A DNA stretch of 29,279 nucleotides from SZUA-1377 sp964622255 (GCA_964622255.1 CAZUPK010000096.1:1-29279); one strand, 5' to 3'; positions 16,675 to 25,295 are shown, numbered from the stretch's first letter. Notes: generated by a model not told the origin, from the letters alone. Numbers and translations: made by a program.

Positions 16675-16961
16675 ACAATCCCTTTTGTTTTAAAGGTGGT
16701 ATCATACATATTAGAAATTTCATAGCATTTTCTTGCAATTTTTTCTTCTATAAAACCATTTGCTATGAGATAAGGTTCTATCACATCCTCTACATCAGCA
16801 AAATCTCTTATTCCTTTTATTGGAGCTACTTTTATAAAGAGTTGAAGATTTTCCTTTATCTTTTCTTGTCCTATATACTCATCAAAACTTGAGGGTCTAA
16901 GGCCTACTTCACAAGTTTGTTCAAAAGAAAATTTTTCTACCTCTACTACTCTTGTTTCCAT
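16671..16961 (-). pseudogene. ruvB: Internally deleted ruvB remnant (96 codons, open frame)
   Basis: RuvB is the hexameric ATPase (about 335 residues) that drives branch migration of Holliday junctions. Residues 1-46 match the RuvB N-terminus (LRPSSFDEYIGQEKIKENL). The frame then jumps to a short piece resembling the RRVRDFADV segment (residues 49-57) and again to the C-terminal EDVIEPYLIANGFIE motif (58-72). Everything between is absent: Walker A (GPPGLGKT), Walker B (DEIHR), sensor motifs and arginine finger. Both deletions keep the frame, and start and stop overlaps with neighbours persist. It cannot be an ATPase. Either it is a dead gene kept in an operon or it makes a small residual peptide. 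Confidence 0.85.
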
Positions 16962-16963
16962 CT

Positions 16964-17773
16964 CTAATACTCAAACTCACTCGAAGGAAAACTTCTTATT
17001 TTAACCTCACTTATAAACTTATCAAGTCCCTCTCTTATAAGTTCTCCTCCATTTAAATATCTTTTTACAAACTTTGGTTTAAACTCTTCAAAAAATCCAA
17101 ACATATCACTCCAAACTAAAACTTGTCCATCTGTCTGATTACCTGCACCAATACCGATAGTAGGAATAGAAATAGACTTTGTTATCTCTTTTGCAAACTC
17201 TCTTTTTACCCCTTCTATCACAAGACAAAAAGCTCCGGCTTTTTCTATAGCTTTTGCATCTTTTAAAAGTTGTTCTAAATCCTCCTTCTCTCTTTTTACT
17301 TTATATCCACCCTCACTTCTAACATACTGAGGCATAAGTCCAATATGTCCGACAACTGCGATAGAGTTTTTTACCAAATGCTCTATAATATAAGCCCTTT
17401 CTTCACCACCCTCAACTTTTATAGCAGTAGCATCTGTTTGTTGATAAACTTTTACAGCATTTGATAAAGCTTCCTCTTTTGTGTTATATGAGCCAAAAGG
17501 CATATCTAAAACAACCAAAGAATTTTTTGCACCATTGCATACTGCTTTAGTGTGATAAATCATCTGATCAAGTGTTGCACTTAAGGTATCACTTTTACCA
17601 AAAAAACTCATATTTAGACTATCTCCAACAAGTATCATCTCAACTTGTCCATCAAAAAGCTTTGCAAAAAGAGCATCATAGGCTGTTATCATAACTATAG
17701 GCTCTTTGTTTTTTAACCCCTTTATAGTGTTTATCGTTACCTTTTTTTCATAAGTCTTATTTTGGATACTCAT
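16964..17773 (-). CDS. panB: 3-methyl-2-oxobutanoate hydroxymethyltransferase PanB
   Basis: PanB adds a hydroxymethyl group to ketoisovalerate, the first committed step of pantothenate synthesis. The protein of about 269 residues shows MITAYDALFAKLFD near the N-terminus. It also has the substrate/metal region VGDSLNMSFFGKSDTLSATL, GHIGLMPQYV, the catalytic Glu in LVIEGVK, and GIGAGNQTDGQVLVWSDMFG. I place the start at ATG 17773, which overlaps the upstream stop as ATGA and is preceded by AAGGA. The longer frame would need a TTG at 17797. The ruvB remnant follows after two bases. Confidence 0.95.
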   Translation of the reverse strand: MSIQNKTYEKKVTINTIKGLKNKEPIVMITAYDALFAKLFDGQVEMILVGDSLNMSFFGKSDTLSATLDQMIYHTKAVCNGAKNSLVVLDMPFGSYNTKEEALSNAVKVYQQTDATAIKVEGGEERAYIIEHLVKNSIAVVGHIGLMPQYVRSEGGYKVKREKEDLEQLLKDAKAIEKAGAFCLVIEGVKREFAKEITKSISIPTIGIGAGNQTDGQVLVWSDMFGFFEEFKPKFVKRYLNGGELIREGLDKFISEVKIRSFPSSEFEY

Positions 17774-18504
17774 AATTTTCCTTTCTTTGCTTGACAAGCT
17801 GGGCAGTTATATGGTGTTAGATTTGGATCCTTTATATATAAATAGCCATAATAAAGAGTAAACAAACCATATCCTATCACAACCAAAGATGCTAATCTTA
17901 CCATAACATCCCTAAATGATATTTTACTAAAAAGTCCTGCAAAAAATCCTAAAGAAAAAAGGGCAGGAATAGTCCCAACACCAAAGATAAACATAACAAC
18001 TCCACCCCAAAAGGCACTTGCCGTGCTTGCTGCAGTTACTGCAAAAAAGTAAACAAAACCGCAAGGGAGAAGTCCATTTAACATACCAAGTAAAAAAAAG
18101 CTATAAAGAGTTTTTGAATGTATGAGTTTTTTAAAACTATTTTGATACCAACTGCTCTTTGTCGTTGAGTATTCTAAAAGATTTAAAAACTTTAGCTTTC
18201 CAAGTATAGATAATCCGGCAAGTATCATAAAGATTCCTGCTACTACCATCATAATACCATTTGCTAGATGATTAAAAGTTATAACTTGCCCAAGATAGCC
18301 AAACATAACTCCAAAAACAGTATAGGTTAAAATCCTACCAAAAGAGTAACTAAGATGAGCTAAAGTCTGTTTTGTTTTTGAGAAACTATCATCTATTTTT
18401 GTAGAAGTATAAGCCAAAACTATCCCCCCACACATACCTATACAGTGTCCAAATGCCCCTAAAAAAGCTATTGTAGCTATAGTTATAAGCTGAGTTGTTT
18501 CCAT
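17770..18504 (-). CDS. TauE/SafE (UreH/DsbD_2-like) membrane protein
   Basis: The 244-residue protein has about six hydrophobic helices and the N-terminal motif HCIGMCGG within the first helix, characteristic of the UreH-like/DsbD_2 branch labelled sulfite exporter TauE/SafE. A second conserved segment is LNGLLPCGFVYFF. The C-terminal tail has CPAC, a possible metal or thiol site. In this branch the paired cysteines suggest handling of copper or electrons across the inner membrane rather than sulfite export. The NosL-like gene ends 12 bases upstream, supporting a metal-related pair; this is inference. Confidence 0.8.
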   Translation of the reverse strand: METTQLITIATIAFLGAFGHCIGMCGGIVLAYTSTKIDDSFSKTKQTLAHLSYSFGRILTYTVFGVMFGYLGQVITFNHLANGIMMVVAGIFMILAGLSILGKLKFLNLLEYSTTKSSWYQNSFKKLIHSKTLYSFFLLGMLNGLLPCGFVYFFAVTAASTASAFWGGVVMFIFGVGTIPALFSLGFFAGLFSKISFRDVMVRLASLVVIGYGLFTLYYGYLYIKDPNLTPYNCPACQAKKGKL

Positions 18505-18516
18505 CTATTTACCTAA

Positions 18517-19047
18517 CTATTTACCTAAATATTTTTTTCTTATAATAGGATTTGCAAGAGTTTCACCTCTATACATTTTTAGTTTTACCTCTTCAAAAGG
18601 GATACACTTATCATCTTTTTTCTCAAAAGCTCCAAAACCATAGTGCATAGGAGTATGAATGCCTATCTTATAACAAGCATCTTTGGCTTTTATCCATCTG
18701 TTTGTATCTTCACTATAAACATAATCATAATGCTTTATCCTTGTAGCATTATTTTTTAACCAAAATATCATACAGCCTATATCATCAAAAAAATAAGTTT
18801 TATGATCTTGCATAATAACTTCTGCTGAGTGTTTAGGAGTTTCTATATACATTTTGCACTGAGGGTCAAGCATTTTGTTAGGAACAATGTCTATCGGTCT
18901 TAAATCTTTATTTTTTTTATAAACAACTGTTGCTTCATTTCTTTTGCCAAAAAATATAAATACACCGGCAAAAAGTGCTACTATCATAACAGTAATGAGA
19001 AAGTTTTTCAAAACTACTCCTAAAGATATTTTTCGTATTATATCCAA
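18517..19047 (-). CDS. NosL-like membrane-anchored protein
   Basis: The 176-residue protein has one N-terminal transmembrane anchor (about residues 14-33) and a periplasmic domain. Its core, DPQCKMYIETPKHSAEVI followed by YFFDDIGCMIFWL, matches the NosL pattern of a Cys-Met site and a FDDigCm motif. Typical NosL proteins are lipoproteins with CxCGM and bind copper(I). Here the anchor is a helix, and only one Cys precedes the Met. A role in copper delivery to a respiratory oxidase or reductase is plausible given the TauE/SafE neighbour. It diverges from rdgB with 44 bases between starts. Confidence 0.7.
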   Translation of the reverse strand: MDIIRKISLGVVLKNFLITVMIVALFAGVFIFFGKRNEATVVYKKNKDLRPIDIVPNKMLDPQCKMYIETPKHSAEVIMQDHKTYFFDDIGCMIFWLKNNATRIKHYDYVYSEDTNRWIKAKDACYKIGIHTPMHYGFGAFEKKDDKCIPFEEVKLKMYRGETLANPIIRKKYLGK

Positions 19048-19091
19048 AATAGATAAACAATCTATCTAACTTAAGTTATAAGGAAAATCTT

Positions 19092-19682
19092 ATGAAAACC
19101 ATCATACTAGCATCATCAAATAAGGCAAAAATAAAAGAGATAAGGGAGTTTTTTAAAAGTTTTGAAGTTTTAGCTTTTAGTGAAATTATTCCTAAGTTTG
19201 AGATAGAGGAAAATGGTAAGAGTTTTAAAGAAAATGCTATCATAAAAGCAAAAGCTATCTATGAAAAGTTAAATGATAAAAACTCTATAGTCCTATCTGA
19301 TGATAGCGGTATAAGTGTTCCTACACTAAACTATGAACCTGGTATTTATAGTGCAAGATATGCAGGAATTGGAGCAAGTGACAAAGAAAATCTTAATAAA
19401 CTCATAAACGAATTAAAAAAGAAAAATATAAAAAGAACTCCTGCATTTTATACTGCTTGTATGGCAATAGCTACAAAATATGGGGTATTTACAACTCATG
19501 GCTGGATGCATGGAAGTGTGATAGATGAAAAAAAAGGGAAAAATGGTTTTGGTTATGATCCTATGTTCATTCCTTTGGGATATAAAAAAACTTTAGGGGA
19601 GCTTGAAAAGAAGATAAAGTATGAGCTTTCCCATAGGACAAAGGCCTTAAGATTGGCTAAGATTTTGATAGAAAATATGTAG
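19092..19682 (+). CDS. rdgB: XTP/dITP diphosphatase RdgB
   Basis: RdgB hydrolyses dITP, XTP and ITP to monophosphates, keeping deaminated purines out of DNA. The 196-residue protein has the signature order LASSNKAKIKEI, VLSDDSGISVP (metal-binding acids), YSARYAG, GFGYDPMFIP and a C-terminal LSHRTKAL. Length is typical of the Ham1 family. AAGGAAAA precedes the ATG. It is convergent with thyX, with 15 bases between stops, leaving little room for a terminator. Confidence 0.95.
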   Translation: MKTIILASSNKAKIKEIREFFKSFEVLAFSEIIPKFEIEENGKSFKENAIIKAKAIYEKLNDKNSIVLSDDSGISVPTLNYEPGIYSARYAGIGASDKENLNKLINELKKKNIKRTPAFYTACMAIATKYGVFTTHGWMHGSVIDEKKGKNGFGYDPMFIPLGYKKTLGELEKKIKYELSHRTKALRLAKILIENM

Positions 19683-19697
19683 TTTAAGTAGAGTCCA

Positions 19698-20324
19698 TCA
19701 AATTTGAAAATCTTTTTTAACACAATCTTTAAAAAGGTATTTATGTTCATCAGGCAAATTTTTATATACCTTTTGTGCCAACTTTCTCATTTCCCATAGT
19801 GCAGACTTATCACTTCTAAGAGTCAAAAAATTTTGTAAACTTCTTGCATTGATACTCCAAGTAAGTTCTGTCTTATAGCTTTCTGGAAGACAATATTTTG
19901 CTTTATCATTTGATATACCCTTTTTTAAAATGAGTCTTAAATTTTCAAGAGCTATTATACTCATCTTATTTACCTCATCGATATCTGTCATAACTAAATA
20001 TTTTGCTGCCCTTTCTTTATCACTTGTTAAAAACTTACTTTCCGATTTTAACTCTTTTAATGTATATCTTGTTGATTTTACACTCAAACTTGCCATCCTA
20101 TGTCTTGCTAACTCTTGAAGAAGTGCTCTACTAATACCTTTTATATAAAAGTTATATATTAGATGCTCTAAGGTTGAAGAATGTTTAAACTTATTTCCTA
20201 CCCTATCTATCAACTCTTTATCTTTTTTTCCACCATTATCGCTTTTATCAAAACTTTGCCAACAAGTTCTGATAGCATTTGAACATATAGTAAGTGGTGT
20301 ATGATAAAGAAGTGTAACTGTCAT
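19698..20324 (-). CDS. thyX: Flavin-dependent thymidylate synthase ThyX
   Basis: ThyX methylates dUMP using methylene-tetrahydrofolate and FAD; it replaces ThyA in most Campylobacterota. The 208-residue protein carries the diagnostic ThyX motif RHRMASLSVKSTR (RHRxxSxxxxSxR pattern). It also has the C-terminal NARSLQNFLTLRSDKSALWEMRKLA segment that holds the substrate-binding Arg and Ser. Length is within the family range (about 200-250). Confidence 0.95.
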   Translation of the reverse strand: MTVTLLYHTPLTICSNAIRTCWQSFDKSDNGGKKDKELIDRVGNKFKHSSTLEHLIYNFYIKGISRALLQELARHRMASLSVKSTRYTLKELKSESKFLTSDKERAAKYLVMTDIDEVNKMSIIALENLRLILKKGISNDKAKYCLPESYKTELTWSINARSLQNFLTLRSDKSALWEMRKLAQKVYKNLPDEHKYLFKDCVKKDFQI

Positions 20325-20407
20325 AACAATAAATCCTCTAATTTTCTTGGGACTTATTATATAATGTCATTGTTTAAGTTGCAAAAGTATATAGAAAATT
20401 TTTGTTA

Positions 20408-20938
20408 TTAATGACACACTAAGTGTAAAAAATATCTTGGATTTTGAAAGTAAGATGGTATTTTTATACTTACGGAGAAATTTTTTGACAATCTTGGTTT
20501 TAAATCCTCAACAGCCTTTACACTAGTTTTTAAATAATTTTTTTTATAACCTCTTGACTTAAACATATCTCCAATAGAAGAGGTTTTATACATAAAATTT
20601 TTTCTTTTTTTATACACAACTTTATTCACTATCTTTATATCCATTGTGCAGTATGCTATATAAAACTTTCCTATATTTTTTATCTTTCCCCTTATAGTTA
20701 CACTCTCTTTATTATAGTTTCTTTGAGTGCTATGGTTTATAATCTTTGCTTTTTTTGTATATTTGTCAAGTATTAAAAAAGATACTATAGCACCTATTAA
20801 AGATATCAAAAAAGAGAGTATTATCAATGAAATTCTAGTCCTTTTATTTAACTCTTTTTGGGCTAAAACAGCCAACAAGATAAATATCAATATAAAAACA
20901 ACAATCACAATCCAATGAATAACTGTAAAATGCATCAT
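20408..20938 (-). CDS. Small membrane protein, DUF2393-like
   Basis: The 176-residue protein has two N-terminal transmembrane helices (about residues 6-25 and 35-56). A basic, beta-rich domain follows: NKESVTIRGKIKNIGKFYI, then a CTMDIKIVNK strand, then FSVSIKIPSYFQNPRYF. This arrangement resembles DUF2393 proteins, restricted as far as I know to Campylobacterota, but I cannot confirm it without a profile search. It is separated by about 35 bases from hisIE upstream and may share its transcript. Two adjacent ATG codons (20938 and 20935) could each serve as start. Confidence 0.6.
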   Translation of the reverse strand: MMHFTVIHWIVIVVFILIFILLAVLAQKELNKRTRISLIILSFLISLIGAIVSFLILDKYTKKAKIINHSTQRNYNKESVTIRGKIKNIGKFYIAYCTMDIKIVNKVVYKKRKNFMYKTSSIGDMFKSRGYKKNYLKTSVKAVEDLKPRLSKNFSVSIKIPSYFQNPRYFLHLVCH

Positions 20939-20972
20939 CTAATAACACTCCCATAAACTTTTACTCTATTTC

Positions 20973-21665
20973 CTACTTTCTTGGTTTTCGTGATTTTTTT
21001 TCCTCTATCCCACTTGTGCCAAATCTTCTTTTTAGCTCCTCTTTGATTTGATCGGGATGGATATTTTTATCAATAAGGGGAATAAAAATATGGTAAACAA
21101 GATCTGCTGCTTCATATACTATCTCATTTTTATCATTATCTTTTACAGCAAAGCAAAACTCTCCAGCCTCTTCAACTATCTTTTTAAGATATGAGTTTTC
21201 TCCCTTTTGTAACAGTGATGCTGTATATGAAGTTTTTGGATCCGCACTCTTTCTTTCGTGTAGCTCGTGATAGAGTTTATCAAGTATAGAGTAGTTCGAA
21301 GTTGCACTCTCATCAATATCACTTACCACTTCATTACTCTCTAATCTTGTAAAAAAGCAACTTTTTCTTCCTGTATGACAAGCTACACCACCTATTTGCT
21401 CAACTTTTAAAAGTATCGTATCATTGTCACAATCTATAAAAATATCCTTTACTATCTGAAAGTTGCCACTACTCTCTCCCTTTTGCCAAATCCGCTGTTT
21501 AGTCCTTGAAAAATAGTGAGCTTTTTTTGTTTTTATGGTTAGCTCCAAAGCCTCTTTATCCATAAAAGCCATCATAAGCACTTCATTTGTGCTATCCTCT
21601 TGCACAACAACCGGCAAAAGATTTTCCACCTTTCGCCAATCCACTCTTTTTAAAATATCCATCAT
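20973..21665 (-). CDS. hisIE: Bifunctional HisIE (PR-AMP cyclohydrolase / PR-ATP pyrophosphatase)
   Basis: HisIE performs steps two and three of histidine synthesis. The N-terminal cyclohydrolase domain (about residues 1-110) has AHYFSRTKQRIWQKGESSGN and the metal site DCDNDTILLKVEQIGG with CHTGRKSCF. The C-terminal pyrophosphatase domain (about 130-225) has GENSYLKKIVEEAGE and the helical motif NEIVYEAADLVYH. At 230 residues both domains are complete. The start overlaps the SPFH gene by a few bases; two consecutive ATG codons are possible starts. Confidence 0.95.
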   Translation of the reverse strand: MMDILKRVDWRKVENLLPVVVQEDSTNEVLMMAFMDKEALELTIKTKKAHYFSRTKQRIWQKGESSGNFQIVKDIFIDCDNDTILLKVEQIGGVACHTGRKSCFFTRLESNEVVSDIDESATSNYSILDKLYHELHERKSADPKTSYTASLLQKGENSYLKKIVEEAGEFCFAVKDNDKNEIVYEAADLVYHIFIPLIDKNIHPDQIKEELKRRFGTSGIEEKKSRKPRK

Positions 21666-22726
21666 CTACTCATAATCGTAGTTTTTTGTTTATCTTTAGC
21701 ATCTATCCAAATACTAGGAACAGCACCACCCGGAGTCAAAAATATCTTAGCATCTTTGTTTACCTTTAAAGCTTCATTGAACTTAGCTTGAACTTCTATC
21801 TGCTTAAGCTCTATAAGTTTTGAAGTTAGTGAGTTAGAAATAAGTTCATTTGCTTTTGCTTGAGCTTCTGCTTCTATCTTTATCTTTTGTGCTTCACCCT
21901 GAGCTTTTATCTTTTTAGCATCAGCATCACCTTGAGCAAGTGCTGCTTTTTTCTCAGCCTCTTTTTTTGCTCTTTCAACTTCATATTTAACTCTCTCAGC
22001 CTCCTGTTTTGCAACCTGAACTTTTTCTATCTGCTCTTTTATACGAGGTGGCAAAGAAATCTCTCTTAACTGAACAGATTTTAACTCAACCGGTTTATTT
22101 TCAAAACCATTTACCTGCTTTCTGATGCCTATATCTATCTTATTTGCTATCTCATTTCTTTTTACTGGAAGTTCCTCTGCTTTATAGCTACCTACAACAT
22201 TTCTAGCAACTTCTCTTACTATGGCATTTATAAGTTTTTCCTCCCAACTAAGTCCCCAAGTTGCCACCGTTTGAGGAGCAGTATCGGGCTTTAATCTATA
22301 CTGAACTGTCAAATCTATAGAAACAGGAAGCCCCCTCGCATCCAATACCGTAATAGCCGGTTTTTCTATGATACCATCACTAGGACTATCATATGCAGAT
22401 GTATCGTGTTCACTTTTATAGTTTATAATTCTAACTTTTGTATCAACAGGTATGATCTTTTGAATCCCCGGCACAAAAAAATGAAGTCCCGGATAAAGCG
22501 GTGTCGATTCAAATTTACCTGTTGTAACCTTTATACCTACTTCACCGGAGTTTATGATTTCATAAGGTTTTGCTATAACGAGTAAAGCAACTATCGCTAT
22601 CAAAGCATAAAGTAGAGGTGTTTTTTTATCAAAATCCTTTATAAAGCTTGATTTTTGTGGCACTTTTGGTCTTTTATCTCCTCCACCATTTTTTTTGTTA
22701 AAATAATCATTTAAATCAGTAGGCAT
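21662..22726 (-). CDS. SPFH-domain (prohibitin/HflK-like) membrane protein
   Basis: The 354-residue protein has one transmembrane helix (about residues 37-53) and then an SPFH domain (INSGEVGIKVTTGKF to about residue 230). A long charged, Ala-rich coiled coil follows (EKVQVAKQEAERVKYEVERA and onward, to about residue 300). The C-terminal tail is short. Prohibitin-like proteins oligomerise into membrane rings that regulate FtsH-type proteases or organise lipid domains. In Campylobacter a similar gene sits next to ilvE, as here. No HflC partner is nearby, so prohibitin family is safer than HflK. Confidence 0.88.
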   Translation of the reverse strand: MPTDLNDYFNKKNGGGDKRPKVPQKSSFIKDFDKKTPLLYALIAIVALLVIAKPYEIINSGEVGIKVTTGKFESTPLYPGLHFFVPGIQKIIPVDTKVRIINYKSEHDTSAYDSPSDGIIEKPAITVLDARGLPVSIDLTVQYRLKPDTAPQTVATWGLSWEEKLINAIVREVARNVVGSYKAEELPVKRNEIANKIDIGIRKQVNGFENKPVELKSVQLREISLPPRIKEQIEKVQVAKQEAERVKYEVERAKKEAEKKAALAQGDADAKKIKAQGEAQKIKIEAEAQAKANELISNSLTSKLIELKQIEVQAKFNEALKVNKDAKIFLTPGGAVPSIWIDAKDKQKTTIMSR

Positions 22727-22728
22727 AC

Positions 22729-23649
22729 TTATACTCCTATATATGTCAAATATTTTTTATATTTATCGTTTCTTCCAAAAACAACATCAAAATATCCACT
22801 TTGTAGTTTTTTAGTTATCTCTCCTCTTTTTCCATTTCCAATCACTCTGTTATCAAGAGAGTTTATAGGAGTAACTTCTGCCGCAGTTCCTGTAAAAAAT
22901 GCCTCATCACAGATATATATCTCATCTCTTGTTACTGCTCTCCTTTCCACTTCTATCCCCATATCTTTTGCTAAATCTATAACAGTCGCCTGAGTTATGG
23001 ACTCTAGTGAGTTATCATTTGGAGGTGAGATGAGTTTTTCATCTCTTACTATAAACAAGCACTCTCCACTGCCCTCTGCTACAAATCCATTATCATCAAG
23101 CATCAAAGCCTCTTCATATCCGCCTTCTATAGCTTCATATTTTGCCATTTGAGAATTTAAATAGTTTGCAACTGCTTTTGCCTTTGTGAAGTTTGATTTT
23201 ACAGAGTTCCTAACGATAGAGGAAGTTTTTACCTTTATACCGTTTTCAAGTCCCTCTTCTCCAAGATATGCTCCCCACTCCCAAGCAGCTATAGCCACTT
23301 CAACCGGAGCTTTTATATGATGAAGTCCCATAACTCCATAACCCAAATATATGATAGGTCTTATATAGACATTGCCATTAAAATTGTTCTCTTTTAAAAG
23401 TTCTATATGAGCTTTATTTATCTCATCTTCACTAAAATTTGGTTTTATGGCTGTGATTTTTGCTGAGTTAAAGAGTCTTTTTGTATGCTCTTGCAGTTTA
23501 AATATAGCTAAACCGTCGTCTGTTTGATATGCTCTAGTTCCTTCAAAAACACCATTTCCATAATGTAAAGTGTGAGTTAGTATATGGACATTTGCTTCAT
23601 CCCAAGGAACAAGTTTCCCATTCATCCAAATATATTTTGCTTTGTTCAT
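22729..23649 (-). CDS. ilvE: Branched-chain amino acid aminotransferase
   Basis: IlvE performs the last step of valine, leucine and isoleucine synthesis with pyridoxal phosphate. The 306-residue class IV aminotransferase begins WMNGKLVPWDEANVHILTH and has HYGNGVFEGTRAY and IRPIIYLGYGVMGLH. The PLP-lysine region is NFTKAKAVANYLNSQMAK, and EALMLDDNGFVAEGSGECLF and DEAFFTGTAAEVTPI follow. Length and motifs match IlvE rather than D-amino acid transaminase or PabC. The SPFH gene follows after two bases. The tRNA cluster lies immediately upstream and in the same direction. Confidence 0.94.
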   Translation of the reverse strand: MNKAKYIWMNGKLVPWDEANVHILTHTLHYGNGVFEGTRAYQTDDGLAIFKLQEHTKRLFNSAKITAIKPNFSEDEINKAHIELLKENNFNGNVYIRPIIYLGYGVMGLHHIKAPVEVAIAAWEWGAYLGEEGLENGIKVKTSSIVRNSVKSNFTKAKAVANYLNSQMAKYEAIEGGYEEALMLDDNGFVAEGSGECLFIVRDEKLISPPNDNSLESITQATVIDLAKDMGIEVERRAVTRDEIYICDEAFFTGTAAEVTPINSLDNRVIGNGKRGEITKKLQSGYFDVVFGRNDKYKKYLTYIGV

Positions 23650-23735
23650 TTATGATCCTAAGTTGATTTTTATAGTGAGGGAGATTTTACCTAAAAGTTG
23701 CTAAAGAAATGATTTTTAAAGATAGTCTTTTTAAA

Positions 23736-23823
23736 TGGCCGGGAGACAGGGATTCGAACCCTGGGAGGTGTTACCCTCGCTGGTTTTCAAGACCAGTGCA
23801 TTCAACCGCTCTGCCATCTCCCG
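23736..23823 (-). tRNA. tRNA-Ser (UGA)
   Basis: An 88-base cloverleaf with acceptor CGGGAGA/TCTCCCG, a long variable arm, anticodon loop CTTGAAA giving UGA, T-loop TTCGAAT and an encoded CCA end. Last of the four tRNA genes in transcription order. Confidence 0.95.
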
Positions 23824-23839
23824 ATAAAATTAAAACTTT

Positions 23840-23914
23840 TGGAGGCGACACCCGGATTTGAACCGGGGATCAGAGCTTTGCAGGCTCCTGCCTTAGCCAC
23901 TTGGCTATGTCGCC
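23840..23914 (-). tRNA. tRNA-Cys (GCA)
   Basis: A 75-base cloverleaf with acceptor GGCGACA/TGTCGCC, anticodon loop CTGCAAA giving GCA, T-loop TTCAAAT and encoded CCA. It lies 16 bases upstream of tRNA-Ser. Confidence 0.95.
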
Positions 23915-23918
23915 ACAA

Positions 23919-24006
23919 TGGTGCCCGAGGCCGGACTTGAACCGGCACGATCGCAATGATCGAGGGATTTTAAGTCCCTTGTGTCTACCTATTCCACCAC
24001 CCGGGC
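23919..24006 (-). tRNA. tRNA-Leu (UAA)
   Basis: An 88-base class II cloverleaf with acceptor GCCCGGG/CTCGGGC, anticodon loop CTTAAAA giving UAA, a long variable arm, T-loop TTCAAGT and encoded CCA. Only four bases separate it from tRNA-Cys. Confidence 0.95.
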
Positions 24007-24091
24007 AAAACATAAAGTTACATACAAGCAACGAACACCAAAACTAACAAAGGCTGGTATCCTAGCAAACTAACCTTAAACAAAAACAATA

Positions 24092-24166
24092 TGGAGCGGG
24101 AGACGAGTATCGAACTCGCGACCCCAACCTTGGCAAGGTTGTGCTCTACCACTGAGCTACTCCCGC
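24092..24166 (-). tRNA. tRNA-Gly (GCC)
   Basis: A 75-base cloverleaf with acceptor GCGGGAG/CTCCCGC, anticodon GCC in the CTTGCCAAG stem-loop, T-loop TTCGATA and encoded CCA. First gene of the cluster; the accessory region begins beyond its 5' side. Confidence 0.95.
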
Positions 24167-24331
24167 CTGTTTATACCATTTTCGAGGTTGTGATTATATC
24201 TTAAAAAACTTAAAATGTAAAGAGTTTTTTTGTTTTTTTTTATAAAAAATTGCTTAAATAAGCTCATCGAATTTTATTATTAGCTTAAATTTGATATCAT
24301 ATGCCTTGATTTAAGGTTGTTAAAGGTTTTT

Positions 24332-25222
24332 ATGAAATATTTTTTATTTATTTTGTTTTTTATAAACTTACTTTTTGCAAAAAATGAGAATGGGATTTTG
24401 ACATATCACGAAGCTATTGCTGATTATTATTATAGGATCTTAGACTATAGCACAAGTTTTTTATATGACAAAAGTAACTACGAATATATCAAAAAACATA
24501 ATAAATTAAGGTTATACATAGACAACTCCATAGATGATATGGGCAATTTAAATTCTTCACTATCCATAAGAGCAAATGTAAGATTACCAAAAATAAGTAA
24601 GAATTTATATTTTACTATAGATAAAGATAGTAACAACTTGACTAAAAACGAAAAAAAGAGTGAGTTATATCAATACAAAGAAAATTCTAGAATAGGACTA
24701 AAATACTTTTTTTTAAAAGAAAGCGACCAAGAAATCTATGCAAAACTAGGAGGAAGAATAAATCTTAAAGGAAATAAATATTATCTAAAATTAACTGCAA
24801 ATAAAACAAACAATTTTGAAGATGTTATCACCCATCTATACTTTAATGAATATTATTACATAAAAAATAAGATTTTTAAATCTGAAGTTGGTATTGATTT
24901 TAGAAAAAATTTAAACAAAGTATATACTTTTAGTCAGCTTAACAATATAACTCTTGATGAAAATTCAAAAACATACATTTCAAATACTATCTTAATAGAC
25001 CAATATCTTAATAAAAAATCTTTACTATCTTACTGGACAACAGTTTATACATTTTATGATAACAAATACTTTGAAACTCAAAACATAAACATAAATTTAA
25101 AATATCATTATCTGTTAAAAAAATGGATATATTTGGATGTTATACCATCCATAGTCAAAAGTTTTATAAAAGAAAAAGATATCAGATCATATTTAGCAAT
25201 AAACTTTGGTTTCATATTTTGA
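24332..25222 (+). CDS. Predicted outer-membrane beta-barrel protein, unknown family
   Basis: I do not recognise a family. The product of 296 residues begins with a clear signal peptide (MKYFLFILFFINLLFA). The remainder alternates polar and aromatic/hydrophobic residues in many short strands (for example LRLYIDNSI, LSIRANVRL, NLYFTIDKD). The chain ends in AINFGFIF, a C-terminal aromatic of the kind that marks beta-barrel substrates of the Bam machinery. About 12-14 strands could fit. I start at ATG 24332, with AAAGG just upstream and the signal peptide directly after it. A longer frame would use TTG at 24317. The gene is A-rich even for this genome. It stands alone between the tRNA cluster and a non-coding stretch and may belong functionally with the envelope operon at 25664. 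Confidence 0.75.
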   Translation: MKYFLFILFFINLLFAKNENGILTYHEAIADYYYRILDYSTSFLYDKSNYEYIKKHNKLRLYIDNSIDDMGNLNSSLSIRANVRLPKISKNLYFTIDKDSNNLTKNEKKSELYQYKENSRIGLKYFFLKESDQEIYAKLGGRINLKGNKYYLKLTANKTNNFEDVITHLYFNEYYYIKNKIFKSEVGIDFRKNLNKVYTFSQLNNITLDENSKTYISNTILIDQYLNKKSLLSYWTTVYTFYDNKYFETQNININLKYHYLLKKWIYLDVIPSIVKSFIKEKDIRSYLAINFGFIF

Positions 25223-25247
25223 TTAAGACAACTTTTATCTTAATCAA
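25219..25247 (+). terminator. Inverted repeat at the barrel gene stop
   Basis: TTGATTAAGA and TCTTAATCAA form a perfect 10-bp stem with a 9-base loop, starting within the stop codon of the barrel gene. No strong T-run follows, so the terminator call is tentative. Confidence 0.4.
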
Positions 25248-25295
25248 GTATAATCTCTATGCTCGTCTGAAATAAACTGCTATATAAGGGAATGG

